DNA from: Tilletia caries
Taxonomy: Eukaryota > Basidiomycota > Exobasidiomycetes > Tilletiales > Tilletiaceae
Assembly (NCBI GenBank): GCA_032718865.1
Contig: JALUTQ010000041.1
Coordinates: forward strand, 1,302,001-1,366,000
Length of the DNA stretch: 64,000 nucleotides
Direction: 5' to 3'
This document shows, piece by piece, positions 12,701 to 24,700 of this stretch. The number at the start of each line of letters is the position of its first letter. Within the stretch, counting starts at the first letter, position 1. Below the pieces are notes generated by a model. That model made no database searches, was not told where the DNA came from, and saw only the letters and a list, made by a program, of their open reading frames with translations. The translations under genes and the position numbers were made by a program.

Positions 12701-15700
12701 TGTCCAAAGGTGTTGCACACGGAATGGCGCGCGCGGGGGTCGTATGGAGGTTGCTGGCGTGAGGCGGTCTGCACCACGTAATGCGATGGTGAGGCGAACA
12801 TGAGTCGTGTCCACTAGGCTGCCGTGAACAATGTGCCAGGCGCGTATTCCGGAAATCCAATTCCTGATACTCCCACCAGCATAGGAACCTGCCAGAGACT
12901 CCACAAAGTCTATCAGGTCATCAATCTTGGCCGGGAAACGTGCTGAGTCTGACAGACCATGCTGGTCGCACCAGAGGAGCCAGCGAAGTACGCCAGTACC
13001 ATATGTACTCCTGGTGGACGCGGCCCACGCCGCACCGAGAACACGCTGTCTCTGAGCAGAATTTCTTGCTGACAGGAGGGTTGAACCTGGCGGAATCCAG
13101 CCGATCAGGCGATCAGCGGCTGCCACAGCATGGTGACCTGATGGTGCAGCGGGGAGGCGTCTGGCGATGGGCCGTGCGGAAATGGGCAGAGGGGGCAGAG
13201 GAAGCGGGTGAGCGTCCGAAGGGGAAGGCCTCTGTAATGATGACGAGGGGTATATGATGGCATATTGATGACCCGAGGTGGTGGCCGGCAGAGGTATGGG
13301 CAATGCCGGTACGTGCGAAAGACGAGTTGATCGTGCTGTACGAGCAGCCGAAAATGCTGGTGTCAGGCTGGGAAGTATCGATTTCCAGGCCTCGTCATCC
13401 AAAGTACTGCCGTAACGCGGGATGCAGCTTTGGACGACCAATACGCGCAGATGTTGACCGAAGGCCACGTGAGGGAGCATCGGCCATGTTTTGGGCGCTG
13501 GGGACAAGGGTGGGCACGACCTCGATGTTGTACAGGGCTTCGATGTCGCGAATGCGGGCGAGTACGGACGTGACTGCTGCATTTCGGCTGTGTCCGGAGC
13601 GTTCAGAGAAAAACACGGAAGTGTTGTCCGTGATGATGCGAACGCGACAATCGGCGATGCCTTCAGACACAATGACCTGCACTGCAATCTCCAGAGCAAC
13701 CGCCTCCAGCCACGCAATGTCTCTGCCCTGACCTTTCCACCCCGGAAGGACTGGAAGAGACAACTCAGCACCGTCGACATATATTCCAATGCCGTATGAT
13801 GTAGAGGCATCGCAGGCAACGTAGATGTTGTCGAACACATCGTCGCCGAGGAACGATCGTCGTAGGCTGGCTCGGGAGAGAGCAGAAGACCACCAGGCCA
13901 GGTCTTTTTCGACTTGCCTGCTGGCGCGATGACTGATCCAAGCAGAAACGGGAGCCATCGTCGCCACGAAGGCACGCAGAGAGCCGAGGTGCTTGCGGCC
14001 CTGTGCAACAACGAAGCTGGCATGTTGCAATTTTCCCGAAGAGCTTTTGGGCAGACTGAAGGCTGTGAGTGGGCTGGTGTTGCCAATCGGAGATAGCTGC
14101 GAGGTACTTGAGACGTTTGGCCGTTGGTAGTGCAACGCATCGTTCCTCAATGTGCCACTGAAACCCGATGTAGACGGGAGTGCCACAAAAGTTAACGTCT
14201 TTGGCTTCTTTCCAGGGGGGGCGCCAAGGGGACTGGTGACGGCACTGATTGACGCGAGGGAGGAGATGAGCTCGTGTGGTTGGTTTGCTGAGTGGTTGCG
14301 GAGCGGAAAGTGGTAATCCTCGACATGTTCCTCCCCGTCTTCGCCCAAAAAGAAAACCACGCCTCCACGCGACCGTTTACCCACAATGGAGCTAGCGGTT
14401 CGAGAGCGGGCAACGTTGACGTCGGCCATGGCCACAAGCGGGACGGAGAGGAACAAGAAGTCGTCGACCCATTTGAGAATGGGTCCATGACCGTGTGCAC
14501 GGCAGATGTCGGCGATGGCATCAGCCACGAGGCCCCAGACGCCAGTAGCAGGGGCGAGACCGAAGCCCAGACACGTGTCGACGTAGAAGCTGTCTTCTCC
14601 GTGACGGACGACAGTCCCCGGCCATTGAGAAGAGTGCAAGCCGATGAGCCGGAAGGCATCGGCCACATCACGGACAGCGGCTTGAGCCGATGATGGAAGA
14701 ATGAGAAGCTGAAGTGGTATGACAACAATGAAAGGTTCAGCACGAAGTTGAATTGGGAATGACAGATGACCATAGTGGATGGTGGGGATGATGGGATGAA
14801 CACAGCTAGTGACCTAGCTGGCTGAGTGCCAAAGGCAACGTTATTGAGCTGCGCATACTGCATGATACAGTTGCAGACAGCGTGAGGTTGATTGGGGTTG
14901 AAGGGGCTGAGGGGGATGGGAGTTGAGATTTGTTTTTTTTTATTATTTTTTTTTTGGGGGCGGTGAATACTCACAGTGCGAACAACGTCGCGAGCGGCGC
15001 CCCATGTTGTTGGCCAGTCGTCGCTGGATAGATGGGAGTTGATGCTTGGTCCGGCGCGAGGCCAGGAAAAATCTTGAATGAGGCGCCAGTCTCCTGATGC
15101 CTTAGGAACCAGTCCCAGAGGACTGTTCTGGAAAGGCCCCAAAAACTGTTGAAGATGATGAGCGCTGTAAGGACCGTAGTAGCGGCCCGCGGCAAGCTCG
15201 CGAGCGACCGAGGCTGAGATGAGATCTGGATTTTGGCGAGCACTGCCATGATTTGGTTGGATGAGTGAAGGGTCGCGGGCCTCAGTCCCTGAACGTTGAC
15301 AGTAACGCGCTTGACTGTATTGCTTCTAGCTGGTGGGTCTCTAGATACATGAGCTCGAACAAGGGAAAGAAGGGAGTGTGGGCAAAAATGGGAGGAAGTA
15401 TGATCATGATCAACGACCAAGAACAGAAGAGAACGATGAGAAGGAAACGAGATGTATGGGAAGAGGCAAGTCCAGATGCCAAGCCCTACACAGTCCCCCG
15501 ACGGAGCGAGGCCAGGAGGTCCAACATCAAGAACGAGCTCAACCTAATCGTTGACGTGATCGGTAAAAATGCGAGAAAGCGGGAGGCGTCCTGATTCACG
15601 ACTTGTCCGAGCATGCCGCAGAGGAGGCTGAGCTGGAGAATGAAAAGAATAAGACGGGAATGAGAAAAAGTTGAGAGCCACGCGAGACCGTTTTTCCTTA

Positions 15701-18700
15701 ATGATCTTGCCCGCGTCGCTGGTGGTAGAATTTGTGGTGTAGAATGTAGATGTTCCTCGATAGTGAACCGAGGGCACGATCCTCAGGTGCTTGATGGTGC
15801 TGTGAAGGTACGTGCGTTCATCCGAACCTCGTCTTTGCGCTTGCGGATTTTGAAGGGACTGTAATAGATGGATTGGTAGAAGGTGCGAGTAAACTGGATA
15901 TTGGTTCGACGGGACTGTACGCTGAAACCCTTGCCGTCGATCGCGCGCGATAGAGTGATCCCGCAGACGAAGGGCTGTTCAAGGGACTGAATTTGACAGG
16001 ATACACTTCTCCTTCCGGTAGCGTTTGCCGGAGTTCACGTTGAAGAGAGTTGAATTGGTTGTCGGATGGCGAATCTGCGTTCTCGAACATGCCATCGCGG
16101 AGAAAATGGCCAGGTTGCCGGGATGATGGTGTCGCTGACTTGTGTTTAGCGAGGGAGGTACGCGCTGTGATACCGAGTGCGGCCGTCGGTCGGCGTCTGC
16201 TTCTGTTGTTGTCTACTGCAAAGCACTCGGTCCCGCGCTTCTCAGTTGCGTCGCACATCGAAGGAATCTCCAAGGAATCGTTCCGCTGTGTGATCAGCGC
16301 GCAGGCCACACTAAGAGCAACCGTTACGGCAGCAGCGGGGTTTTGAACCAGCGGCGCGAGCGTGGGATCGGCGAGCTGGAAGCCGGTAGCAGCGAGATAT
16401 TTCAGAGCTTTGACGTAAGAGGGATGCTGCTGCTGCGGCGCAGTGCAGAACGGACAAGGCGGAACGCGCGCTGTGCTATCGTTGGGCGGTGGGTGCGAGC
16501 CGACGTAAGGGTTGTCTGGTGTCAGATCAACGAGAGGGTTGTATGTATGGGCTGCTGTTGGCTTCAATCGTGCAGGAAGATGCCGCCGCACCTCGTACCG
16601 ACCTGTTGTCGTATTGTGTCGCGGCGTGCCGCTTCGTGTCGTCTCAGCGCGCGCTGAGCGTTCCGCCGACGTCATCTGGATGGACGTCGGTACCTCCGTC
16701 TCGGTCTTGCCGCAAGATGGATCCGCTACACTCCGAAGTGCTGTTCCTGCAGCTGCTTGCGCGTCATCGTTCGCGCTCGGAGCGTATTTTGGCGTCGTCG
16801 TACACCACGCGGACAGGGCGGCCGTGTCGTCGTACATCGGCCGCAAGCAGGCGTCGTCGTACGCTGGTTGGGGAGCGAGCGCCTCGTGGAGAGAGCGCGT
16901 CATCGTCTGCGGGGGGGAAGGGCGCGTCGTCGTACGCTGCCGCTGGAGATGGGGAGAGCTGGCGCGTCGTCGTACGCTGCCGCTGGGGAGAACTGGTGCG
17001 TCGTCGTACGCTTCCATAGGTGAGAACCGGTGCGTCGTCGTACGCTGCCGGCTGAGAAGAGAGGGTGTGTCGTCGTACGCCAGAGAGAAGAGCGCGCGTC
17101 GTCGTACGCGGCGACCAGAGATAGAAGCTGTATCAGAATGGCTGTGGTGAAGCGCGCCGGAAATGATGTCTTGAAGCGGGAAAAACTGCAGGGAAAGAGG
17201 TCGACAACTACTCCAGAAGCTGCTGCCAGCAGCGAGCAGCACCACGATATGTTGGTAGTCGATCAAGCTTTGCGTATTGTCAAAAAAGTGAAGGGTCGCG
17301 GGCCTCAGTCCCTGAACGTTGACAGTAACGCGCTTGACTGTATTGCTTCTAGCTGGTGGGTCTCTAGATACATGAGCTCGAACAAGGGAAAGAAGGGAGT
17401 GTGGGCAAAAATGGGAGGAAGTATGATCATGATCAACGACCAAGAACAGAAGAGAACGATGAGAAGGAAACGAGATGTATGGGAAGAGGCAAGTCCAGAT
17501 GCCAAGCCCTACACAGTCCCCCGACGGAGCGAGGCCAGGAGGTCCAACATCAAGAACGAGCTCAACCTAATCGTTGACGTGATCGGTAAAAATGCGAGAA
17601 AGCGGGAGGCGTCCTGATTCACGACTTGTCCGAGCATGCCGCAGAGGAGGCTGAGCTGGAGAATGAAAAAGAATAAGACGGGAATGAGAAAAAGTTGAGA
17701 GCCACGCGAGACCGTTTTTCCTTAATGATCTTGCCCGCGTCGCTGGTGGTAGAATTTGTGGTGTAGAATGTAGATGTTCCTCGATAGTGAACCGAGGGCA
17801 CGATCCTCAGGTGCTTGATGGTGCTGTGAAGGTACGTGCGTTCATCCGAACCTCGTCTTTGCGCTTGCGGATTTTGAAGGGACTGTAATAGATGGATTGG
17901 TAGAAGGTGCGAGTAAACTGGATATTGGTTCGACGGGACTGTACGCTGAAACCCTTGCCGTCGATCGCGCGCGATAGAGTGATCCCGCAGACGAAGGGCT
18001 GTTCAAGGGACTGAATTTGACAGGATACACTTCTCCTTCCGGTAGCGTTTGCCGGAGTTCACGTTGAAGAGAGTTGAATTGGTTGTCGGATGGCGAATCT
18101 GCGTTCTCGAACATGCCATCGCGGAGAAAATGGCCAGGTTGCCGGGATGATGGTGTCGCTGACTTGTGTTTAGCGAGGGAGGTACGCGCTGTGATACCGA
18201 GTGCGGCCGTCGGTCGGCGTCTGCTTCTGTTGTTGTCTACTGCAAAGCACTCGGTCCCGCGCTTCTCAGTTGCGTCGCACATCGAAGGAATCTCCAAGGA
18301 ATCGTTCCGCTGTGTGATCAGCGCGCAGGCCACACTAAGAGCAACCGTTACGGCAGCAGCGGGGTTTTGAACCAGCGGCGCGAGCGTGGGATCGGCGAGC
18401 TGGAAGCCGGTAGCAGCGAGATATTTCAGAGCTTTGACGTAAGAGGGATGCTGCTGCTGCGGCGCAGTGCAGAACGGACAAGGCGGAACGCGCGCTGTGC
18501 TATCGTTGGGCGGTGGGTGCGAGCCGACGTAAGGGTTGTCTGGTGTCAGATCAACGAGAGGGTTGTATGTATGGGCTGCTGTTGGCTTCAATCGTGCAGG
18601 AAGATGCCGCCGCACCTCGTACCGACCTGTTGTCGTATTGTGTCGCGGCGTGCCGCTTCGTGTCGTCTCAGCGCGCGCTGAGCGTTCCGCCGACGTCATC

Positions 18701-21700
18701 TGGATGGACGTCGGTACCTCCGTCTCGGTCTTGCCGCAAGATGGATCCGCTACACTCCGAAGTGCTGTTCCTGCAGCTGCTTGCGCGTCATCGTTCGCGC
18801 TCGGAGCGTATTTTTGGCGTCGTCGTACACCACGCGGACAGGGCGGCCGTGTCGTCGTACATCGGCCGCAAGCAGGCGTCGTCGTACGCTGGTTGGGGAG
18901 CGAGCGCCTCGTGGAGAGAGCGCGTCATCGTCTGCGGGGGGAAGGGCGCGTCGTCGTACGCTGCCGCTGGAGATGGGGAGAGCTGGCGCGTCGTCGTACG
19001 CTGCCGCTGGGGAGAACTGGTGCGTCGTCGTACGCTTCCATAGGTGAGAACCGGTGCGTCGTCGTACGCTGCCGGCTGAGAAGAGAGGGTGTGTCGTCGT
19101 ACGCCAGAGAGAAGAGCGCGCGTCGTCGTACGCGGCGACCAGAGATAGAAGCTGTATCAGAATGGCTGTGGTGAAGCGCGCCGGAAATGATGTCTTGAAG
19201 CGGGAAAACTGCAGGGAAAGAGGTCGACAACTACTCCAGAAGCTGCTGCCAGCAGCGAGCAGCACCACGATATGTTGGTAGTCGATCAAGCTTTGCGTAT
19301 TGTCAAAAAAGTGAAGGGTCGCGGGCCTCAGTCCCTGAACGTTGACAGTAACGCGCTTGACTGTATTGCTTCTAGCTGGTGGGTCTCTAGATACATGAGC
19401 TCGAACAAGGGAAAGAAGGGAGTGTGGGCAAAAATGGGAGGAAGTATGATCATGATCAACGACCAAGAACAGAAGAGAACGATGAGAAGGAAACGAGATG
19501 TATGGGAAGAGGCAAGTCCAGATGCCAAGCCCTACACAGTCCCCCGACGGAGCGAGGCCAGGAGGTCCAACATCAAGAACGAGCTCAACCTAATCGTTGA
19601 CGTGATCGGTAAAAATGCGAGAAAGCGGGAGGCGTCCAGATTCACGACTTGTCCGAGCATGCCGCAGAGGAGGCTGAGCTGGAGAATGAAAAGAATAAGA
19701 CGGGAATGAGAAAAAGTTGAGAGCCACGCGAGACCGTTTTTCCTTAATGATCTTGCCCGCGTCGCTGGTGGTAGAATTTGTGGTGTAGAATGTAGATGTT
19801 CCTCGATAGTGAACCGAGGGCACGATCCTCAGGTGCTTGATGGTGCTGTGAAGGTACGTGCGTTCATCCGAACCTCGTCTTTGCGCTTGCGGATTTTGAA
19901 GGGACTGTAATAGATGGATTGGTAGAAGGTGCGAGTAAACTGGATATTGGTTCGACGGGACTGTACGCTGAAACCCTTGCCGTCGATCGCGCGCGATAGA
20001 GTGATCCCGCAGACGAAGGGCTGTTCAAGGGACTGAATTTGACAGGATACACTTCTCCTTCCGGTAGCGTTTGCCGGAGTTCACGTTGAAGAGAGTTGAA
20101 TTGGTTGTCGGATGGCGAATCTGCGTTCTCGAACATGCCATCGCGGAGAAAATGGCCAGGTTGCCGGGATGATGGTGTCGCTGACTTGTGTTTAGCGAGG
20201 GAGGTACGCGCTGTGATACCGAGTGCGGCCGTCGGTCGGCGTCTGCTTCTGTTGTTGTCTACTGCAAAGCACTCGGTCCCGCGCTTCTCAGTTGCGTCGC
20301 ACATCGAAGGAATCTCCAAGGAATCGTTCCGCTGTGTGATCAGCGCGCAGGCCACACTAAGAGCAACCGTTACGGCAGCAGCGGGGTTTTGAACCAGCGG
20401 CGCGAGCGTGGGATCGGCGAGCTGGAAGCCGGTAGCAGCGAGATATTTCAGAGCTTTGACGTAAGAGGGATGCTGCTGCTGCGGCGCAGTGCAGAACGGA
20501 CAAGGCGGAACGCGCGCTGTGCTATCGTTGGGCGGTGGGTGCGAGCCGACGTAAGGGTTGTCTGGTGTCAGATCAACGAGAGGGTTGTATGTATGGGCTG
20601 CTGTTGGCTTCAATCGTGCAGGAAGATGCCGCCGCACCTCGTACCGACCTGTTGTCGTATTGTGTCGCGGCGTGCCGCTTCGTGTCGTCTCAGCGCGCGC
20701 TGAGCGTTCCGCCGACGTCATCTGGATGGACGTCGGTACCTCCGTCTCGGTCTTGCCGCAAGATGGATCCGCTACACTCCGAAGTGCTGTTCCTGCAGCT
20801 GCTTGCGCGTCATCGTTCGCGCTCGGAGCGTATTTTGGCGTCGTCGTACACCACGCGGACAGGGCGGCCGTGTCGTCGTACATCGGCCGCAAGCAGGCGT
20901 CGTCGTACGCTGGTTGGGGAGCGAGCGCCTCGTGGAGAGAGCGCGTCATCGTCTGCGGGGGGGAAGGGCGCGTCGTCGTACGCTGCCGCTGGAGATGGGG
21001 AGAGCTGGCGCGTCGTCGTACGCTGCCGCTGGGGAGAACTGGTGCGTCGTCGTACGCTTCCATAGGTGAGAACCGGTGCGTCGTCGTACGCTGCCGGCTG
21101 AGAAGAGAGGGTGTGTCGTCGTACGCCAGAGAGAAGAGCGCGCGTCGTCGTACGCGGCGACCAGAGATAGAAGCTGTATCAGAATGGCTGTGGTGAAGCG
21201 CGCCGGAAATGATGTCTTGAAGCGGGAAAAACTGCAGGGAAAGAGGTCGACAACTACTCCAGAAGCTGCTGCCAGCAGCGAGCAGCACCACGATATGTTG
21301 GTAGTCGATCAAGCTTTGCGTATTGTCAAAAAAGTGAAGGGTCGCGGGCCTCAGTCCCTGAACGTTGACAGTAACGCGCTTGACTGTATTGCTTCTAGCT
21401 GGTGGGTCTCTAGATACATGAGCTCGAACAAGGGAAAGAAGGGAGTGTGGGCAAAAATGGGAGGAAGTATGATCATGATCAACGACCAAGAACAGAAGAG
21501 AACGATGAGAAGGAAACGAGATGTATGGGAAGAGGCAAGTCCAGATGCCAAGCCCTACAATGAGAGTAGAAGAAAGAGATGGAATGCCAATGTTGAAGCC
21601 CAAACGAAGGCTAGAAACGAGAGAAGGATATCGGTCAAAGAGGTGGCATCGTTCGAGTTCCAGCTCGAACGCGGAAGAGCGGAGGATAGAAGGGCTCTTC

Positions 21701-24700
21701 CATTGCTGTATGATTGATGGGAGAAGATCAGGCGGAGCAGGACGAGGCTCCGTGACCTCCATGACCGCAGTTGGCGCACCGATGCGTGCCTCCTGTGCGA
21801 CACGTTGTGGAGCAGCCTTTGAGTTGAAAGTCCAAGCAGATGGGCTTTTGCGAATCTGCGAAGACGATGCGTCCGGTGGGACCGCGGACGACAAGCTGTT
21901 CCTTGCCGTCCACGCGCTCCTTTGCTGCGCATGTACGGAAGGGATGACCGCCTTCGTTGGAGAAGCAGACGAAGCAGCGAAAATTGCTGCGGGCTATTTT
22001 TGCGCGGGGAATTCCCGGCGTCGACGACGTGGACGATGTGTCGTCGAAGTGAGGCCGCTTTTTCGAGGCTGTGACTCGTCGCTCGGCGCGCTGCTCGAGC
22101 AGACCAAGGCGAAGCTCGTCGAAGTGAGCGGGGTTGGGCTTGCCCAAATTGAACCGCATGCCAGATGCGTTCAGACTCCCGCTGAACGTCCACTGATAAC
22201 GATGACGGCGGTGCCAGAGACGAATTGCGGCGCCGTGCTGCTCGAATAGGGGATGGTTGATGAGGGTGTGGTTGAGCCTGACGAGAGAATGAACTATATT
22301 TTCTGCGACGCCCTCTGCTTGCATCACTCGCACGTAGTTTCCCAGCGCAGTAACCCACGAAGCCATGGGCAGATCCTGATCGGGCTTGAACCCCACGGTC
22401 GAGTCCTTCATTTCGAAGGTGCCGTCGGCTCCCAACGTAAATGAGGTGTCGCCCGTGAGCTTGGACTTGGTGGCTACGGCCATACCTTCGGCCGTGAGGT
22501 GCCAGAGGTCGATAAAATCGTTGTTGCGAATTTTGTCGCGAATTTTTCTGAGATGGGACCGCGACCAGCAGATCCAACGTGTTCTCCATGTTGTCGTCTT
22601 GGACCACCTTCTTGCTTTTTTCCTTGGTGTCGAGCGTTTGGGTTTGCGCCTTGGCGAGATCCACGAGATTCTTGGCGGCGAGGAGATGGGCTTCTTGCTC
22701 GCGCAAGGCTTGGGTCTGTCGCTCGTTCTCCTCCTCGGCTTCTCGTGCCTCTTGTTGGAGACGTTCCGCGTCCTCTTCTGCTTTTTCGGGCGGCCTCCAC
22801 CTGCTCGGCTTCCACATCGGCGTCGAGTTGCGCATAAATCGCTTCTTCGATGGCGGCGCGCTCGTCTTCTGGAAGACGATCCAAGAAGCGCAGAGAGACA
22901 GAAACTGCGGCGTCGGTTTCGGAGACGGGCATGATGATGACTGAAGGCTTTAGATATGGTGGGCAGGGTGAAGGAAATGAGATAAAAAGAAATGTGATGA
23001 AGCAAGCTGAGAGAGAGAAACGTAGCGTTTGAGCGAGGAGCGTAGGAGAAAAAGTGAGAAGGTGGTGGGGGTCGCGTTCAGGGAGAAAGTTGGGTGCGAG
23101 GCTCGATATAAGTACGCCTGGAAGAGAAAGGGAGAAGGAAGTGATGTGGGCTGAGTGCGATAACGTTCCGTGGGACAAAGGAAGACAAAGGGTAACTGCG
23201 ACCCCATTTTTTTGTTGATCCTTATCGGAAGTCGCTCTCCTACGCTCGGCTCCGAAGGCCGTGTGAGGCTTGGGCCACACGTAGACCAATGTGTCCATCC
23301 GATCGCCCCAGTCGTTGAGCCGGTCGAGGACCATGTCGAGAGTGGGGTTGCTTGGAGAACGAGCGGCGGAGGAGGGAAGAGGAGTCGAGACGACGACTCC
23401 GGACGAAGTGCTGGCCGCGCCAGGCTGGATGGGGGACTGGCGCCCGGACATCGCGAGGCGAGGGCGGTTTCGGAAGCGCGAGGCGCGTGGTGCTGGTGTT
23501 GGGGTGTCTGTGAAGGTGTGAGATGCAAAGGTAGTGTGTGTGTGCGATGCAGTTGTTGGGGGTGAGGTGAGATGGATGTCTTGAGGTGAAGATTGAGTGG
23601 AGTGTGGGTGTCTGTATAGAGGAGAGCGGGGGGCAGTGGATTGGGGACGGCCGTTGGTCGGTGCGTCAGCCATGATCCGGTCTCATCACCATATGCTAGT
23701 GTAGCTAATGAGAAATGAGATTCACCTGTATGCAAGTGCGGAAAAAGGAGCGGAACTAATGAGTCAGAACCTACTTCGGCTAAGGGGCGATTCCAACGCG
23801 TCCGGAGCGTTTTAAGGAATGCGGACCCTTGAGCCGGATAGTCGAGACTATGCTAGTAGGAAGATCTGAGTGAAAAGCTGTGGATTTCTCTATAGGTACA
23901 ATGGGGAGGAGCCGTTTTATAGGCGGGGGAATTGGAGCATGAAAGGAGAAGAGAGAAGTGCCACGACGTTGCGTAATGATCTGGGAGCAGAGAAGAGGAG
24001 ACGCGTGGCGCGAGCACGTGACGCGAGCGCGGGAAAGCGAACTGGGAAAAGTGAGTCTGAGGAGTCTGGAGTCTGAGAAGTCTGGAGTCTACTAGTGAGG
24101 ATTGAGAGCCGAGTCTGGAGTCGAGTCTGAGCCATCCAGCACACATAGAGAAAAAAGCAAACAGAGCTGCTGCCGAAATGGCCGCGTGGGCATGATTGCC
24201 GGTAAGGAGCTTCCCGGAGTAGGCCCCGGAGTAGCATTCCCCGGAGCTCCGCGGACTCCGGGGGACGCTCTGCACGGGTACGGAGCACGGAGCGAGATTT
24301 GAGCATTTTTTACTAGCTTTATATTTGCGGAGCTACTCCGCGAAGGTATGGCTGCAACGCCCCGGAGCACGGAGTGAGTTTGCCAGTGTTGAACATACTA
24401 TTGGAGTATGGAGTATTCCTATATACTATAGTATATATACTATTTGCAAAAACATACTATATACTATCGGGTCCCGGGAGATTTTTTTGGAAAACATACT
24501 ATATACTATTTCAAAATCTGGCGGAGGTTATAGTATACTATAGTTACAATTTTGGTCCGAGACCCCGAGCACGTCGTCTCAAAGTACTATAGTATATCTA
24601 TAGTATACTATACTCCCTGCAAATTGTACTATACTCCTACGATAGTACAAATTAGTACTATAGTATACATATACTCATCAGTATACTATACTACCTGCCA

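Larger units (their letters stand above)
15266..21559 (-). mobile_element. Tandem trimer of a small non-autonomous LTR element (LTR-int x3-LTR)
   Basis: A 2023-bp period is repeated three times plus one extra 225-bp terminal piece, which is exactly LTR-internal-LTR-internal-LTR-internal-LTR. The four LTRs are 15266-15490, 17289-17513, 19312-19536 and 21335-21559. They start TG, end CA and look identical. The outer ends are flanked by a 5-bp duplication ATGAG (15261-15265 and 21560-21564). The copies differ only by a few one-base length changes and isolated substitutions. No RT or integrase is encoded, so it is non-autonomous. Orientation minus is chosen from the long internal frame. The shared-LTR multimer with a single target duplication suggests either integration of a multimer or unequal recombination between LTRs after insertion. 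Confidence 0.9.
11840..23280 (-). mobile_element. Second DIRS-order retroelement (DIRS-2) inside Gypsy-1 gag
   Basis: In minus-strand order: gag-like frames (22933-21728), an LTR-element trimer (21559-15266, itself an insertion), RT-RNase H (15142-13395) and a tyrosine recombinase (about 13.39-12.00 kb). It separates the Gypsy-1 gag N terminus (ending near 23.28 kb in DRMDTLVYV) from the gag part beginning near 11.83 kb. The ends are approximate (within about 100 bp), because DIRS elements leave no target duplication and I found no clear terminal repeat. Its proteins differ from those of DIRS-1, so it is a separate family and not a copy of the outer element. Confidence 0.72.
5333..24143 (-). 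mobile_element. Ty3/Gypsy LTR retrotransposon (Gypsy-1) with a DIRS element inside
   Basis: Bounded by two 452-bp LTRs (5333-5784 and 23692-24143) in direct orientation, with the 5-bp target duplication CATAG at 5328-5332 and 24144-24148. In minus-strand order: 5' LTR, a primer binding site directly abutting it, gag start (23673), a foreign DIRS-order block (about 23.28-11.84 kb), the rest of gag (11809-10259), protease-RT-integrase (about 9.75-5.73 kb), a purine-rich stretch, and the 3' LTR. The LTRs differ by three substitutions that I could count, so insertion was recent. Without the internal DIRS block the element would be about 7.4 kb, normal for Gypsy. It interrupts the DIRS-1 recombinase gene. 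Confidence 0.9.

Noticed and set aside
16790..17114. Regularly repeated core with spacers that looks CRISPR-like
   Set aside because: Eukaryotic context, uneven spacers, no cas genes, and the same array repeated in three units; it is a minisatellite.
15818..21894. YDDA repeats in the trimer frame taken as reverse-transcriptase YDD motifs
   Set aside because: They arise from the minisatellite and lack any surrounding RT blocks.
19864..21894. Single 676-codon protein spanning DIRS-2 sequence, an LTR and trimer unit 3
   Set aside because: The frame crosses the ATGAG insertion junction, so its N-terminal part belongs to a different element.
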